64,000 nt of DNA from Branchiostoma floridae (lineage: Eukaryota > Chordata > Leptocardii > Amphioxiformes > Branchiostomatidae): NCBI RefSeq assembly GCF_000003815.2, contig NW_023365701.1:415287-479286 (forward strand). The letters run 5' to 3'. The notes under the pieces were generated by a model that was not told the origin of the DNA, did not search any database, and saw only the letters and a list, made by a program, of their open reading frames with translations. The position numbers were made by a program, and so were the translations under genes. This document shows, one piece after another, positions 43,801 to 54,700 of the stretch; the stretch's first letter is position 1; each line of letters opens with the position of its first letter.

Positions 43801-46800
43801 GTCTCTGCGCGAGCTGAAAAGGATTCTGAAAGATCCATCTCACCCCTGCCATGTCTTCCTCCAACCACATGAGGGATCGCCATATGATCTGAGACGCAGA
43901 AAGCCGTTCAAACAGCCAGTCAGCCGCACTGAGAGACACAGGAACTCGTTTGTGGCGAGGGCGGCGAGAGACTTGCCAGACTTAGTGTGAGCCCCATGCC
44001 ACCATGTGCAATATCGTTCGCTCCCATCATGTGCAATATACATGTACTCAGTTATTTTGTTAGTGTTGTGTTGATATGTATGTCGCTAAGAGATGGTTTT
44101 AGTAATTGTATTCTACCTATTTCTTGATTTTAACTATATATGATTTTAACTGCCAATATATTAGTACTATTAACTTGTTTCTATGTCAAATCAACGCAAT
44201 TCAGTCTAAGCGACTTTGACTGCCATGTTGATTTAATAAAGTTTGATTTTGATTTGATTTGATTTGCATGAAATAGCAGCACACTTTTTTTCATAGCACC
44301 ATACTATGTGTATATAGCAACAGGAAATGGGGGCTTCTCATTGGCTGAGGGGAAGTAGCCATGGGCTAAATAAGGTTATAAAACTGATACTCCAGTAGAA
44401 TTTCCTTTTATACTATTGCTATTCGTGTTTATTTTCAAGACTATGAAAAGGGTTGTGCCATTAAATCCTATACCTTACCCTTTTCACCAAGTAGTCGGAA
44501 GGATCCATTTCCTTGCCGTTCTCATCCTCCATCTTCAGAGACACGTCACGTAACAGCCACATGAAGTCCGGGAAGAACTTTCGGAATGCTGACACGTTTG
44601 AAGCCTCGCCTTGCTTCACCGTGACCCCTGTAGCCAGCTTGATGAAGCACCTAATAAAATATTAGGACAAATGTCATGTTTTGACGTGCGGCATTACGCA
44701 ACAGCGAGTAAAAAGAACGAGCATCACTGGAAACATGAGCATGAGCTGTATACAAAATCTACTCACTGCATCTTCTCCAGATCCCCCATGTGCGGCACAT
44801 TGAGTGAGTTATAGATGAGTCTGGAGGACAGCAGGATGGTCATAACCAGGATAGAGGCGTCCTGTCCAGCACTGGCAGTTACTGCATCTAGTGTGAAATG
44901 TTTTTCTTAACACTGATGATAAGGCTATCGACAAATATGGAAATTCTGTACTCTTTAGAATTTTTGCTTTGACCCATAACACTATCACTAGTTGGGAGCC
45001 AAATTCTTAATTGTTGCAGCCTGCATGAAATGGACAATGGTAAGATAGCAATGTATAGTAATATGGCACTTTTTGGTGAACCTTTATTACGTATCGCTAC
45101 TACGTGGTATTTCAGTTATGCATGATACACAATGATAATGTAATGCCATCCAAAGCATTCTTACGTTGATACTAACGAATCTGGGAAATTAAACCCAACT
45201 CTCTAGACGTCAGGCTCGTTATAAACAATACAAAGTACCAATTCCTTCCGTGTCCAGTAGCACGATAGTGAAGTCCTTCCCCCGCAGCACCTTGGTGCCC
45301 ATCCAGATACCAAACGTCTGGGGGTCCATGCGGTGGCCCAGCTCAAAGGCATCCGCAGTGCCAAGTAACCTAGAACAGCAATAATTTCTTTGATTATTTG
45401 TTTTGCATTAGATGTGCAAACATTAAGGTTAAGTGCGACGGGTTATTCGAATACATCTAGCCACCGCTTGCATTTATAATGCTGGTGTATTACGCCGAAA
45501 ATTGCTACACCCAATCTACCTATACGAAACAGATATAAAGTGAGATACGGATAGAAATAAAATACTGTCTGCACAGGTAATGAGCCCCCCCCCCCATTAG
45601 CCACAAGTATTGCGAAACACTGTACACAGTGATAAGCAATTCAGTCAACATAAATTCAAGGATTCAAATATTTGGCTGACCCCTGCCTTTGCAGTTACCG
45701 CGTCGTTGTGCAAATACTGGTAAGATCGAAAGGCCACAGAACGTATAGGTGTGTATGAAGGAATAGGCCAAGTTTACTTTGAGCTTAATTAATACATCAA
45801 ACTCAGAAGTGTCAATGTCTATGAAAAGGTCACAGCCACGAAAACACGCATTTGTTTTGAGTTGATGGGTTACCTCAGCATGGAGAAAGTTGACATGCGA
45901 TTTAACTATTTGCAAACAGCGATCGTGATAAGACCGGTGCTTTGAGACCAATAGGTACGCCAGCAAATTATGATTACCTGGACAGGATGTAGCTTTTCCC
46001 AGACCGACAGGGCCCGCAGATTGCCTGCACACTCACGGGCTCCTCGATCCCTTCCAGTAGCTCCAACGCCTCGGGAACGACATGCAGACTTGTCCGCTGG
46101 TTATCCTGAATCTTCTGTACTGCACCGGTAGAAGCGTTGTACTTCAGATCGTTTGGCAGAATGAGCGGGATGGACGAGCCCGGGACGACATGCCCACCTC
46201 CCTTCGGCTTCAGTTCCTCCACCTTGAACCCGAACTCAGAATGTAACTTTGATATGCCTGCTGGAAATAGATTGCAAAATGACTGGACTGTGAGAATGCT
46301 GCATTTTTTACACGTAATTATACAATATCGCACATGCATGCCAAGCTGCGTGTCACCCTTTATAACATATTTTCATCCTAAAGTTGATTGACCACAGCAG
46401 AGGCGTTTTGTTCCAAAGGCACCTTATATTGAGTCTAGCTTGACTCCACATACTGTATCACAATATCCCATACATCAAGAGCAAATATCTGTAAGGATCA
46501 AACAGTTAGGGGGTTTCCATGGGATATCAATCATATAATGGAATCAATATGGCGTAAGCCAGAAACAAAAGGAACCATAAACATAATTCGCGTATGCAAT
46601 AGCATTATGAAGAAAGGGCCAGAATTTCAACATACTTACTCCTCTGATCCCTCTCCAAATCATCGACTTCTTTTGCTAGCTGTATTTCTTTGAGGGCTAT
46701 CAACAGATCCTTCAGCAATCCAAGGTTTCCCTCGCCAATTTTGTTATCAGCTTCTAGCATAGTGAAGATCTCATGGGGTGTAGCATTTTCAATTTTTCCT

Positions 46801-46946
46801 TTGCCAATATGATGATCAGTGATCAACATAGCTCGCAAACTTTTCACTTGGTCTTCAGATAAGTGTTCATTTATCTTCGAGTAAAGCTTGCTACGAGGGG
46901 ATAGCCCACACTTGACAGGGGATGAGCTGCCCTGTGCAGACGCCAT
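37900..46946 (-). CDS. GBP-A: DED-containing guanylate-binding-protein-like GTPase, 801 aa
   Basis: Exons 5' to 3': 46946-46640, 46260-45978, 45369-45239, 44887-44767, 44650-44479, 42818-42563, 42213-42059, 41887-41826, 41450-41275, 41064-40923, 40494-40311, 40091-39933, 39761-39666, 38414-38282 and 37928-37900. Phases all agree. Residues about 20-100 resemble a death effector domain (INEHLSEDQVKSLRAML, IFTMLE, LLKDLL, VDDLE). The GBP GTPase follows: P-loop GPCRSGKS at 185-192, GIWMG, DTEG at 236-239 and LLRDV near 313. Then comes the helical domain and a Glu/Gln/Lys-rich coiled coil (about 603-790). The protein ends CTIS, a CaaX prenylation box identical to that of human GBP1. The start in CACCATGG is preferred. 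An ATG 48 nt upstream would add a hydrophobic leader (MYLFTYGVLLFF), and a 3' splice site seems to lie between them. By family it should hydrolyse GTP and assemble on membranes. The death-signalling role is inference. Confidence 0.9.
38515..39450. mobile_element. Mariner-like element with ~176-bp terminal inverted repeats
   Basis: It is flanked by TA on both sides (38513-38514, 39451-39452). The ends begin CGAGGGCGGTTCAAAAAGTA and stay complementary for about 175 bp (38515-38690 with 39275-39450). A TA target points to the Tc1/mariner superfamily. The roughly 580-bp middle has no transposase reading frame. It lies in a GBP-A intron. Confidence 0.75.
41490..41640 (-). mobile_element. Retroelement 3' tail in a GBP-A intron
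   Basis: The minus strand reads ...CGCTGTGCTTTTGTCGTGTC then AATAAAGATTGTTCTCTCAC, a typical 3' UTR end with AATAAA. The 5' portion is absent. Confidence 0.45.
42859..42974. mobile_element. Short hairpin MITE in a GBP-A intron
   Basis: GTTACCCCATGG and TTTCTGTGTATATCAGC at the left are inverted at the right (GCTGATATACACAGAAA, CCATGGGGTAAC), with a short GC-rich loop. Confidence 0.7.
42976..44371. mobile_element. MITE split by a non-LTR retrotransposon
   Basis: ACTTAGCCCATGGCATACTT at the left and GAAGTAGCCATGGGCTAA at the right are inverted repeats. Most of the sequence between them is the retrotransposon at 43384-44270, so the older element appears to have been the insertion target. Confidence 0.6.
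43384..44270 (+). mobile_element. 5'-truncated non-LTR retrotransposon (reverse transcriptase 3' end)
   Basis: It encodes the C-terminal part of a LINE reverse transcriptase (FKLLGVMVSNDLTW, SFIRPLLEYASPVW). A +1 frame change near 43690 is followed by DDLEKVQKSCLKIC and a tail domain ending at a stop at 43988-43990. The 3' UTR ends in AATAAAGTTTGATTTTGAT and TTTGA repeats. The best fit is a CR1/L2/Jockey-type element. It is inserted antisense to GBP-A in an intron and is inactive. Confidence 0.8.
45579..45592. repeat. Poly-C run
   Basis: A homopolymer of about 13 C in a GBP-A intron. Confidence 0.7.
46640..46946 (-). CDS. GBP-A exon 1: death effector domain
   Basis: This exon encodes residues 1-102 plus one base. 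Against the DED fold it shows the LxxINExLSxxxVxxLRxML helix 1-2 region, GKGKIENATPHEIFTMLE (helices 3-4) and GNLGLLKDLLIALKEIQL (helix 5), ending in VDDLERD, much like FADD. The E/D-RxDL signature is degenerate: the position reads KEIQL, so Arg and Asp are missing. The exon ends in phase 1 (AGG A, then GTAAGT) and joins the P-loop exon as Thr103. Confidence 0.82.
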
Positions 46947-47034
46947 GGTGACAGCTGTGAAGAATAGAAGGACACCGTAAGTGAAAAGGTACATTTAAGG
47001 TTTGATAAGACATTTGAAAAGATTATCTATCAGT

Positions 47035-47290
47035 GAAAATGTGATAGCACCATCACATTATTTCACCAATACGTTAGAGTTAAAGGATTGTGTATACTAG
47101 TAACAAAATGTGATAACACCCCTGTATCACATTATTTCACATGTAAAAGTTAAAGGATTGTTCATATTATAAAAAAATGTGATAGCACCCCTCTATCACA
47201 TTAATTCACTAGTAAGAGAATAAGTGTTGTCTAAATGTGCTGGTAAAATAATGTGATATCATTGTGACAACCATCATCACGTGTAAAAGT
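47035..47290. repeat. Tandem repeat of ~75-80 bp with internal palindrome
   Basis: About three units contain AAAATGTGATAGCACC...TATCACATTATTTCAC and GTTAAAGGATTGT. TGTGATA and TATCACA can pair within each unit. The array lies just upstream of the GBP-A start. Confidence 0.75.
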
Positions 47291-47875
47291 AGTTCACACG
47301 GTTTTCGACTGAAAACTTTTTTTAACTAAAATCATATGATGAATAGACGGTATTAATTTGTTCTAATCTCACGAAGCTTTTTGGTCCCATTCTTGGAATA
47401 CGACGATGCTTGTGTGATAGGGGATTTGGCTTCCCAGATAAGAATGGTGAGCTGCTAGTTGCATGCTGCTTAACTTCCACTAGACTTAACAAGCCCGACT
47501 GAAAAAAGCCTGACTGAAGAAAGGCTAGTGAACATGCGCATGTCTGGTTGTGGAGTTGTCGTAGTTAGAGTGTGACGCGCAACGCGTACGCTAGCGCAAG
47601 CATAAGCGCTGAAATCTAGCTTAGCCGGAAACCCCCATGTAGGCCTCATCTATGCACATCCCTATACCTCCTCATTCAAAAAATCTTTTATAGTTACTTT
47701 ATCATTAATGCTCGGAAACAGCTAATAAAATTCATCAGGCGCAGCCTCTGAATTACAAGAAAATTCTTGGAGAGGCCCTCTACTGTACTCTGCAACGAGA
47801 GAATTACCCCCTTGGTCCTCTCATTTATTTACCCAGCAGTGACGTGGACCCTACATTATATACCGCCCACTTTAC

Positions 47876-49799
47876 CTGTTTCAGGGGTAACAGTCTACAT
47901 CCACAGCGGAATGTTAACAGGCTAATGTGTTCCGGACCAAGGGTCACCGCAGCCTTGAACCGCGTGATTGACATGTTGACGGCGAGGAGGCGTAAGGCGT
48001 TAAGATCCAAAGGTGACGGCATCTGTTGGTGTCGGCGGATTTGTCCTCAAACGCCCCCAATAATCTTATTTTCCCAAATCTTTCCTCACTTTCCACAAAG
48101 CATATAATGATAGAAAAGTGCATAACACTGATCCAGCAATTACTATGCTTCTAAGACAACCCCAAAATGAATGGTTTAAAAACTGCACATTTTGAATAAA
48201 GGGACACCACTCGAATTCACTAATACAGATTTACCTGTAATAAGTATTGTGTATTCAGTATTGTGCCATTCTCCGTTCAAAATTAGGCGGGGTTAGAGTA
48301 GACGTTTACTGACGCGGAAGGAATTTTTTATTCGGATCAAATTTTCAAATGGTACCTCAATCTATATTTGCCAAGTTCCAGACAGAACCCGTTGGGGGTG
48401 TTTGAGGGTTAACATATGTATCGCTATCTTAAGGTCCTGTTTCATGTAGCAGACATTCCCCCGACCATGGTTATGGGAGATTAAGGAGCTAAGTCTGCTG
48501 TGGCCAGCTGGTGGTCTGCGCGGTTAACGTTGTCTGGTGTTGGGATGCGCCAGTCGAATGTTTTGAAATTTTCGAAACATTCGGCTTTGGACAGGAGTCG
48601 TGTAACGGGTTGGCTGCTGGTTGGCTGGTGTTCGGTTGTGCTGATTTAATCCCAACTAGTTCCCAACCTACATATGACTCCGTAGTCTCTACCAGACTCC
48701 GGTCGCTGGAAAACCGTGGAAATGGAACAAATAGAGGAGTAAGCCGGCCAGAGGAGTGTAGCCGGCCAGAGAACAGTACGCGACCTACATGTCAACAATA
48801 CCAGTACCAGAACCGTTTGTCAACCACCCCAACTTTCACCTAATCGGCACGCGGCTTTAACATACTTGAACCCTAAAATTCGTATTGAAGCTAACTGTGA
48901 TATTTATTTGACTTTTTATTTGGACTGATAAACATCATCTGATCTTCAAGTGAATGGAGAAGAAGTGTACATCATATTGACTTTGAGTCTAAATGAGTCC
49001 TCTTACTGAACACGAGAATAAGTAAACCGCTGCTCACCTTGTTACTGGCACCTATGTCGTAGTTATCTTCGTCTTCCTCGTCTTTATCCAGTATTTCACA
49101 GCCCCTCGGAAAGCGGTTACTTCAAGCTAAAAGTCCAATGTCCACTTATGAACCTCCCGGTCTGACAAATCCTTTCACGCAGCTTGTAAAACACAACCGT
49201 GCCTTTTAATCCAGTGCGCGATCTCATCGAATATTACTTAACGTCGAACACATTTAGCGTTAGCAAGGCTGTCCGAGGATACCAAACTTAGAAAGCTCTC
49301 CTTTACAATAGTAAACCGCAAAGAGTGCCACCCTCAAGCAAACGATAAACTTTTCAAATGTGCAAGGTCACATGGTAAGGGGGAAGTCCATGACTCACCT
49401 GTTCGGGTGGAAAGTCCCAGCCTTTGGTGTAATGCTGAAAAAGCATTTCTGCACAGTTTTTTTTTTATAACAGTGAAGCGTTTTGTTTTAAGATCTTACT
49501 TGTGCCGTACTTATTTGAACATAAAAGAAAATGATAAACTATTATTGCACATCATTTGCATGTGATTCTGTATCATTATGCTTGACTAAGCCAAAATAAA
49601 AAAGGACCACCGACTAGTAATGCCGAGTTATGTTCCTTTGGTCTTACTCGCCACCCATTTTCGTGAACACCTTGAATAGGCGGATAGTCACAGAAAAGCG
49701 CTTAGATTCCCCAACATCAGCTTGGAGATATGCGCGAAGGGACCTCTGTATAACCTGTATTGTTTGCGATAACAGTCGATCGATAGTTTCAACGCGAGA
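47876..49799 (-). CDS. Candidate multi-exon gene of unknown function
   Basis: Four candidate exons on the minus strand, 49799-49648, 49434-49399, 49119-49038 and 48022-47876, each have a strong donor (GA then GTAAGA, CAG then GTGAGT, AAG then GTGAGC, CAG then GTAAAG). In one frame their phases agree (2, 2, 0, 0) with no stop. The conceptual product contains ETIDRLLSQTIQVIQRSL, an acidic KDEEDEDNYDIG stretch and MPSPLDLNALRLLAV. I do not recognise the family. The first acceptor is weak and no start codon is found, so the gene would begin further upstream. The last exon ends in phase 0 and could join an acceptor inside GBP-A exon 1 (GCACAG then GGCAGC), so this may be an alternative 5' part of GBP-A. 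Noncoding 5' exons are also possible. Confidence 0.35.
48100..49000. other. Unique DNA between candidate exons
   Basis: There is no further exon with good splice signals. CGAATGTTT and AAACATTCG form a short hairpin at 48555-48583. AGTCTCTACCAGACT near 48690 resembles sequence near 40663. Confidence 0.4.
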
Positions 49800-50462
49800 C
49801 TTGATGAGTTCACACAGAGGTTAACGTGATAGGTAAGGGCACTAAGCTGCAACGCAGCAATTCGGTATGGTTTGACTGTGCATCACGGTAGTTGTTGTCC
49901 TCTATTTGTTATTAGCCCAGCGCCGAATCTAGCTAAGCATCACTTTGACGTAAGGAAGTATGGCTATCTACTGCGACCAAAGAGGGTATAACCTCCATAC
50001 TACCTGCCTGGAGTCTTGTTAGGTACTAAAGACTTAAGCTAACAAGACTATTTGGTAGCGACCGTTGGAAGGGCTGGATTTCAGGCTACCTTACTTGCTA
50101 CTACCAAAACTTATTCGACATATTCAAGGGGCTGTTCTTGCTAATTGGGAAAGGTAAAAGTAAAGGTTTCATAGCCTTTTTGAGGACATTAAAGGGCTTA
50201 CTAACTGCCATGTGATATCTTTATTTTTTGTTGATATTCCTTACCATTACGCTGTTTGACAGCAAAGTACGTGTGTGTTATCGTAAAAGCATATACTTTT
50301 TGAGAAATCCAACCTTTTAAGAGCAGACTGAAACAACCCTTACAGCAGAAATATTGGGGTCACATAATATTATATTGAAAGTTATGTTATTGCGTGATTG
50401 AATGGATACTTTATCATCTTGACATTATAATTTTTACGTTTTTCTGTCGCTTTTATTCTCTA

Positions 50463-50497
50463 GTAGCAATGATCAATGATTTAATGAGAAGTTCTGA
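50463..50497 (+). pseudogene. Relic of the last exon of an aldo-keto reductase
   Basis: The sequence after TTATTCTCTAG aligns to AKR-2 exon 11 (CTTTCTCTAG, then exon). The Pro-Gln-Trp-Pro-Phe part has been lost by a deletion, but GAGAAGTTCT(G/A)A remains. No other AKR exon is found nearby. Confidence 0.65.
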
Positions 50498-50750
50498 ACA
50501 CCCAAGAACAACACAATAGGCTAAATACGAGCTGCAGATGGCGGCGAGTAATACAAATGATATTTCTGTTTTGTTTTAGGGTTTAAAACGTCTTTACCTG
50601 TAATAATAATGCCTGTTGGCAACTGTCTGTATTCTACATTGCAGCTATTATCGCAAACATTATTTAGAGGACATAAACATTATGCCAGTGGTAGCAAGCA
50701 TGATTATTTAAAAAAAATGACACATAGCCACACTATTGTTCTTGGCAAAG

Positions 50751-50756
50751 TTTATT
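50751..50756 (-). terminator. Candidate poly(A) signal of GBP-B
   Basis: AATAAA on the minus strand, at the position equivalent to the GBP-A signal at 37239-37244 within the duplicated block. Confidence 0.45.
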
Positions 50757-51721
50757 ACGCAGAGGGAAAACTTGATTGGCATGACAGTACAGGACCTAAG
50801 TACGTTCTTCTAGAGCCATAAACAAAGCAGTCAGATATCATCTTCTATTGTTTAACCACTGTTTCTAATACTATCAAATAAGTACAAAGGCCACACGCCA
50901 AAAGGCCTTCCCGTAAAAGGATGTCGCTTGCTTTTAGTTAAATTTTGGAGAGAAAATGCATCGATTATCGATTAGCCATCAAGCTCCACATTACCTTTCT
51001 GTCGTTTAGACTGATATCACTGTTTAGTATATACACAACGTCGTCATTAGCATGAAAGTTCATCTGGGTTGGTAAATTCCACAATGAGAAAAATACACTG
51101 TTCTCAAACTCGGTTATTCAATAATGTTTCAATAATCATGGATTGATCGGATTAATAGAAACATTGTAACAAATCCAGTATTTTCTACCTTCTATATGTA
51201 ACTATGGAAAACAATATTGGGATTTTTTTGGTTAAATGTGAACTTTTCAACGGTAAAAAGATTAACTCTTTAAAAATTAACATTCGAACAAGCATTCTTG
51301 ATTTCATTTTATGTGCACATCTCTCAATTATTCTTTCATGAGTCTTCCACTACATCGTTACTTCATCATTTTGTAAGTTGTTTGAGACATGTTCATTACT
51401 CTTTACATGTTTGGCTATGCTCTAAAGAGGTTGTAGTATATAAGAATCTACAAACTGCAAACTACAAAATGGTAACAAACTTTAATTAAGGTATTGAAGT
51501 TTGCTTGCGTTCGTTAAAATACTTTAAACCAATATCCCTGTACGTTTTTCTTTATGTATATCTTGCTATTGATATTGATTGGTTGCTTGATAGAATTCAA
51601 CTTAAGATAAATGTTCACACCTCTAACTTTGGCTATCGCAGAATTGGTAGACGTGCTCTCAACAGCTCATAATGTTTTCACTGTGTCCATATCCAGGTTT
51701 GTAGTGGGACTATCATGACCC

Positions 51722-54700
51722 TCACAAGATGGTGCATGTTTTTTCCCGAGCTGCAAGGAAGTTGAGAGTACGGTTAGGTAGTGCAGTTGACTAATTGTTG
51801 TGTCATATTGTACTTACCGTATGTTACTAAGCTCCCCTGGGCACAAAGTGTTAATCTGACACAAAGTCCCGCGAGGGGCACTGCTCAGTAATATGTAGAT
51901 GTAGATGTACTGTTCGAGTGGTCTTATACATACGGTATATATATATTCCTAGGCTACGGCTAGAGGGATGCCAAGGTAAGAAATCCCGGTCACTCCTATA
52001 CCCGACGACCGAAACCTCTGCTTTTGGAGTATGTATGGTATGCATTCATGGCAAATGTATGGTAAATGTAATTCAAACGTGAATCTGTGCAAGAGGTTGC
52101 TTTGCTTGAATGATGATCAGTTCAGCTTATTTAAAAAAATCAACTTGCATGTACACCATAAAACATACTATTTAGCCACATGAAATGTGTTGATTTACAA
52201 AGGTACTATTCTTCTCATTAAACATGCTAACGTGACATATAAATTGGACAAGCCAATTAGGTAAAATTGAAATCAACCTGATACTTTCTTTAATAGACAA
52301 TAACTTACATCTTCGCCTTTTCTTCTTTCGTTTTGCGCCAGCCCGCCCCTGCTCCTGCTCTCGTTGCATCTGAGATTAAAAGTGACGTGTTACAGGTGAT
52401 AATCAATCAGCATTCTACGACTTTTGAAAAACTTTATCAATTAATCCTTTAGGTAAGAAACATCAACATAAATTGCTAATTGAATCTTCATTTCAAAGTA
52501 AAATATGATTATCACAGAGTTCTTCTCTTACTACCTCTTCGATCTGCAACCTGTGCTGCTGCTTCATTTCCTGTTGCTGCTTCTTCATCTCCAGTCGGGT
52601 TTTCTGCTGCTGCTCTATTGTCTCCCGTGTTTTCTTTAAAGGTGATAATCAATAAGCATTTTACGACTTTTGAAAAACTTTATCCATGAATCCTATCGAC
52701 AGGAAACATCAACACATGCAGATAAATTGTTAATTGAATCTTCGTTTCAAAGTAAAATATGATTATTACATATTTCTTCTCCTACTACCTCTTTTATCTC
52801 CTTCCTGTGCTGCCGCTGAATTTCCTGTTGCTGCTGCTCCCTTTCCAGTAGGGTTTTCTGCTGCCACTGCACTGTCTCCTGTGTTTTCTTTAGTGTCTGC
52901 TGCACCTTCTCCAGCTCTTGTGTTTTTTCGCGCAGCTCTCTCTCCATTGTTTCTGCCCGGAACTCCGCCTCACGTCTCATCTCCTGTTCCTGCTTTATCT
53001 AAAGCCCCGGTCACAAAGCGCGTACGATTCCTTGCGATTCCTTCCGATGCGCAGTATGAGCGCAGTGCGTCGTAAGTCGGGGGAAAATCGGAAGCAATTG
53101 TTTAAATATATAAAGCCGTGGTCACAAAGCGCGTAGTGCATCGTACGATGAGGTCATAAGAGCGTTCCTGTGTCAATCGCAGTAAATCGGGGAGCGTCGT
53201 ATGACGAAAAATAGAGCTGAAATGGATTTTGAACATGTTCAAAATTTCGCTATCGTCGTAAGATTTTATTTGCCCCCATAGCAGACTTCATTACGGCAAT
53301 TTTTGTCTACTGATGAGGTTATAGATTTATGAATTGTTAGCATGTTGTGATCGTTTCAGTTTTCCCTGATATTGTCGATATTGACGAAAAGGGAAAATAT
53401 ATCAGTCGCAACTGCCACAGTCGCAACCAGAGAACAGCGCGTCCCGCACAGGTGATGCAGACAATTGTTTGATCGCTTCATGCACATGAGTTTATAATTA
53501 GATCAAATCTAAGCTCTCGTCGGTCTTGGGTCAGTTTACCATAATCGTAATAACCATGGGGACAACTCGAACATAAAGGCAGGCTCTATGAGTCGGAAAT
53601 ATATATAATATAATGCTTATGATATGATTTTTGTATGATTGCATCTTTTTGTTGATAGCATATCATGATACGATCTTCGAAAGAGCCTGACACGTAGAGC
53701 CGGCAAGCAGGCCGAGATAATCATACCAGTACTCACGCTTGATTTGAACTTTTCTTGTAATATTCTTGTTGTCATGGTCTCTTTTAATTTATTTTTACAG
53801 TTAAAGATATTATAGGAAGGTATTCAACAGCTAAGTCCACATTTTGTTCGTTAAAGAAGCACAAAAGCGGCCAGGCGGCTATTCAAAAGAGACACAAGTG
53901 AAAAATCGTACGACGCTGGAAAAATTTTGAACATCATCCGATGCGTTGCGATGGCTGATTTTGCTTACGATTTTGCTGCGATTTACTGCGCTCATCGTAC
54001 GATATGCGGAATATACCATCGCAAGAAATCGTACGCGCTTTGTGACCGGGGCTTTAAGTATCGAGAACGCTGCATGTCTTATGTTCCGTAGAACCAACAC
54101 CCGCTTTGGATCACAGAGAAAATCTAAACATTTACCAACCCCGACGTTAGGCGTATGTAGAATTCCAATAACAGTCATCAGCCCAATGTCAATGAAACCT
54201 CACTTCATTTTCCGCCGAACCCATGAATTTCCGCTGTATCTGCTAAAATTCTCTGCCGTACCCGTTAGCTTCTGCCGTACCCTGCCCTTTGACGTACGTT
54301 ATCGCTCGGCCATAGGGCGTACTCACACGAATGTCGTAGGCTCCACCAGGCCTTCCTACTACACCTGTCACATTTGGGGAAAATCGATCGGACGACGATT
54401 CTGAGGCAATCGCCTGAGCCTCGCTTATAATAATAACTTTATTGTACAACAATTGTACAAGGTACAAAGTAAAAAAGTATGGCATATATGTGACAGGGAA
54501 TGTTTTCAGGTGGAAAATACGCGCAACCCTGTGTCGATCTTAAATATGGCCAACCTTCCATCGATACGCCCAAAGATCGTGGATAATGTGACAGGGGTTT
54601 AAGGGGGTACGGAAAGTCAGTCCACACTAAGGTAAATGTTTCCCCTCCAGCTGCGCGGCCTGCCAACTCTTCTGGTAGTAAAATCTCCCTGGCAAATTAT

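Larger units (their letters stand above)
50140..51721. repeat. Diverged segmental duplicate of 36.7-37.9 kb
   Basis: The stretch follows 36700-37930 in order: TGTTGATATTCCTTA, CTGTTTGACA, the AKR last-exon remnant, ACGAGCTGCAGA, TTTATTACNCAGA, TTGGCANGACAGTACAG, TTGTTTANCCACTGTTT and TTCCCGTAAAAGGATGTCG. It then leads into the last exon of GBP-B. It marks the left part of a tandem duplication that carried the GBP gene. Confidence 0.8.

Noticed and set aside
43384-43990. Host gene with reverse-transcriptase-like protein
   Set aside because: It is frame-broken, 5'-truncated, followed by AATAAA and TTTGA repeats, and sits inside another element; it is a dead LINE.
46944-46994. Signal peptide MYLFTYGVLLFFTAVT in front of GBP-A
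   Set aside because: A 3' splice site (TTCTTCACAG) appears to lie between this ATG and the CACCATGG start, and a DED-GTPase with a CaaX tail is expected in the cytosol. Kept only as an alternative start.
53946-54404. 152-codon plus-strand frame
   Set aside because: It crosses the terminus of one transposon into another; composition is low in protein-like features.
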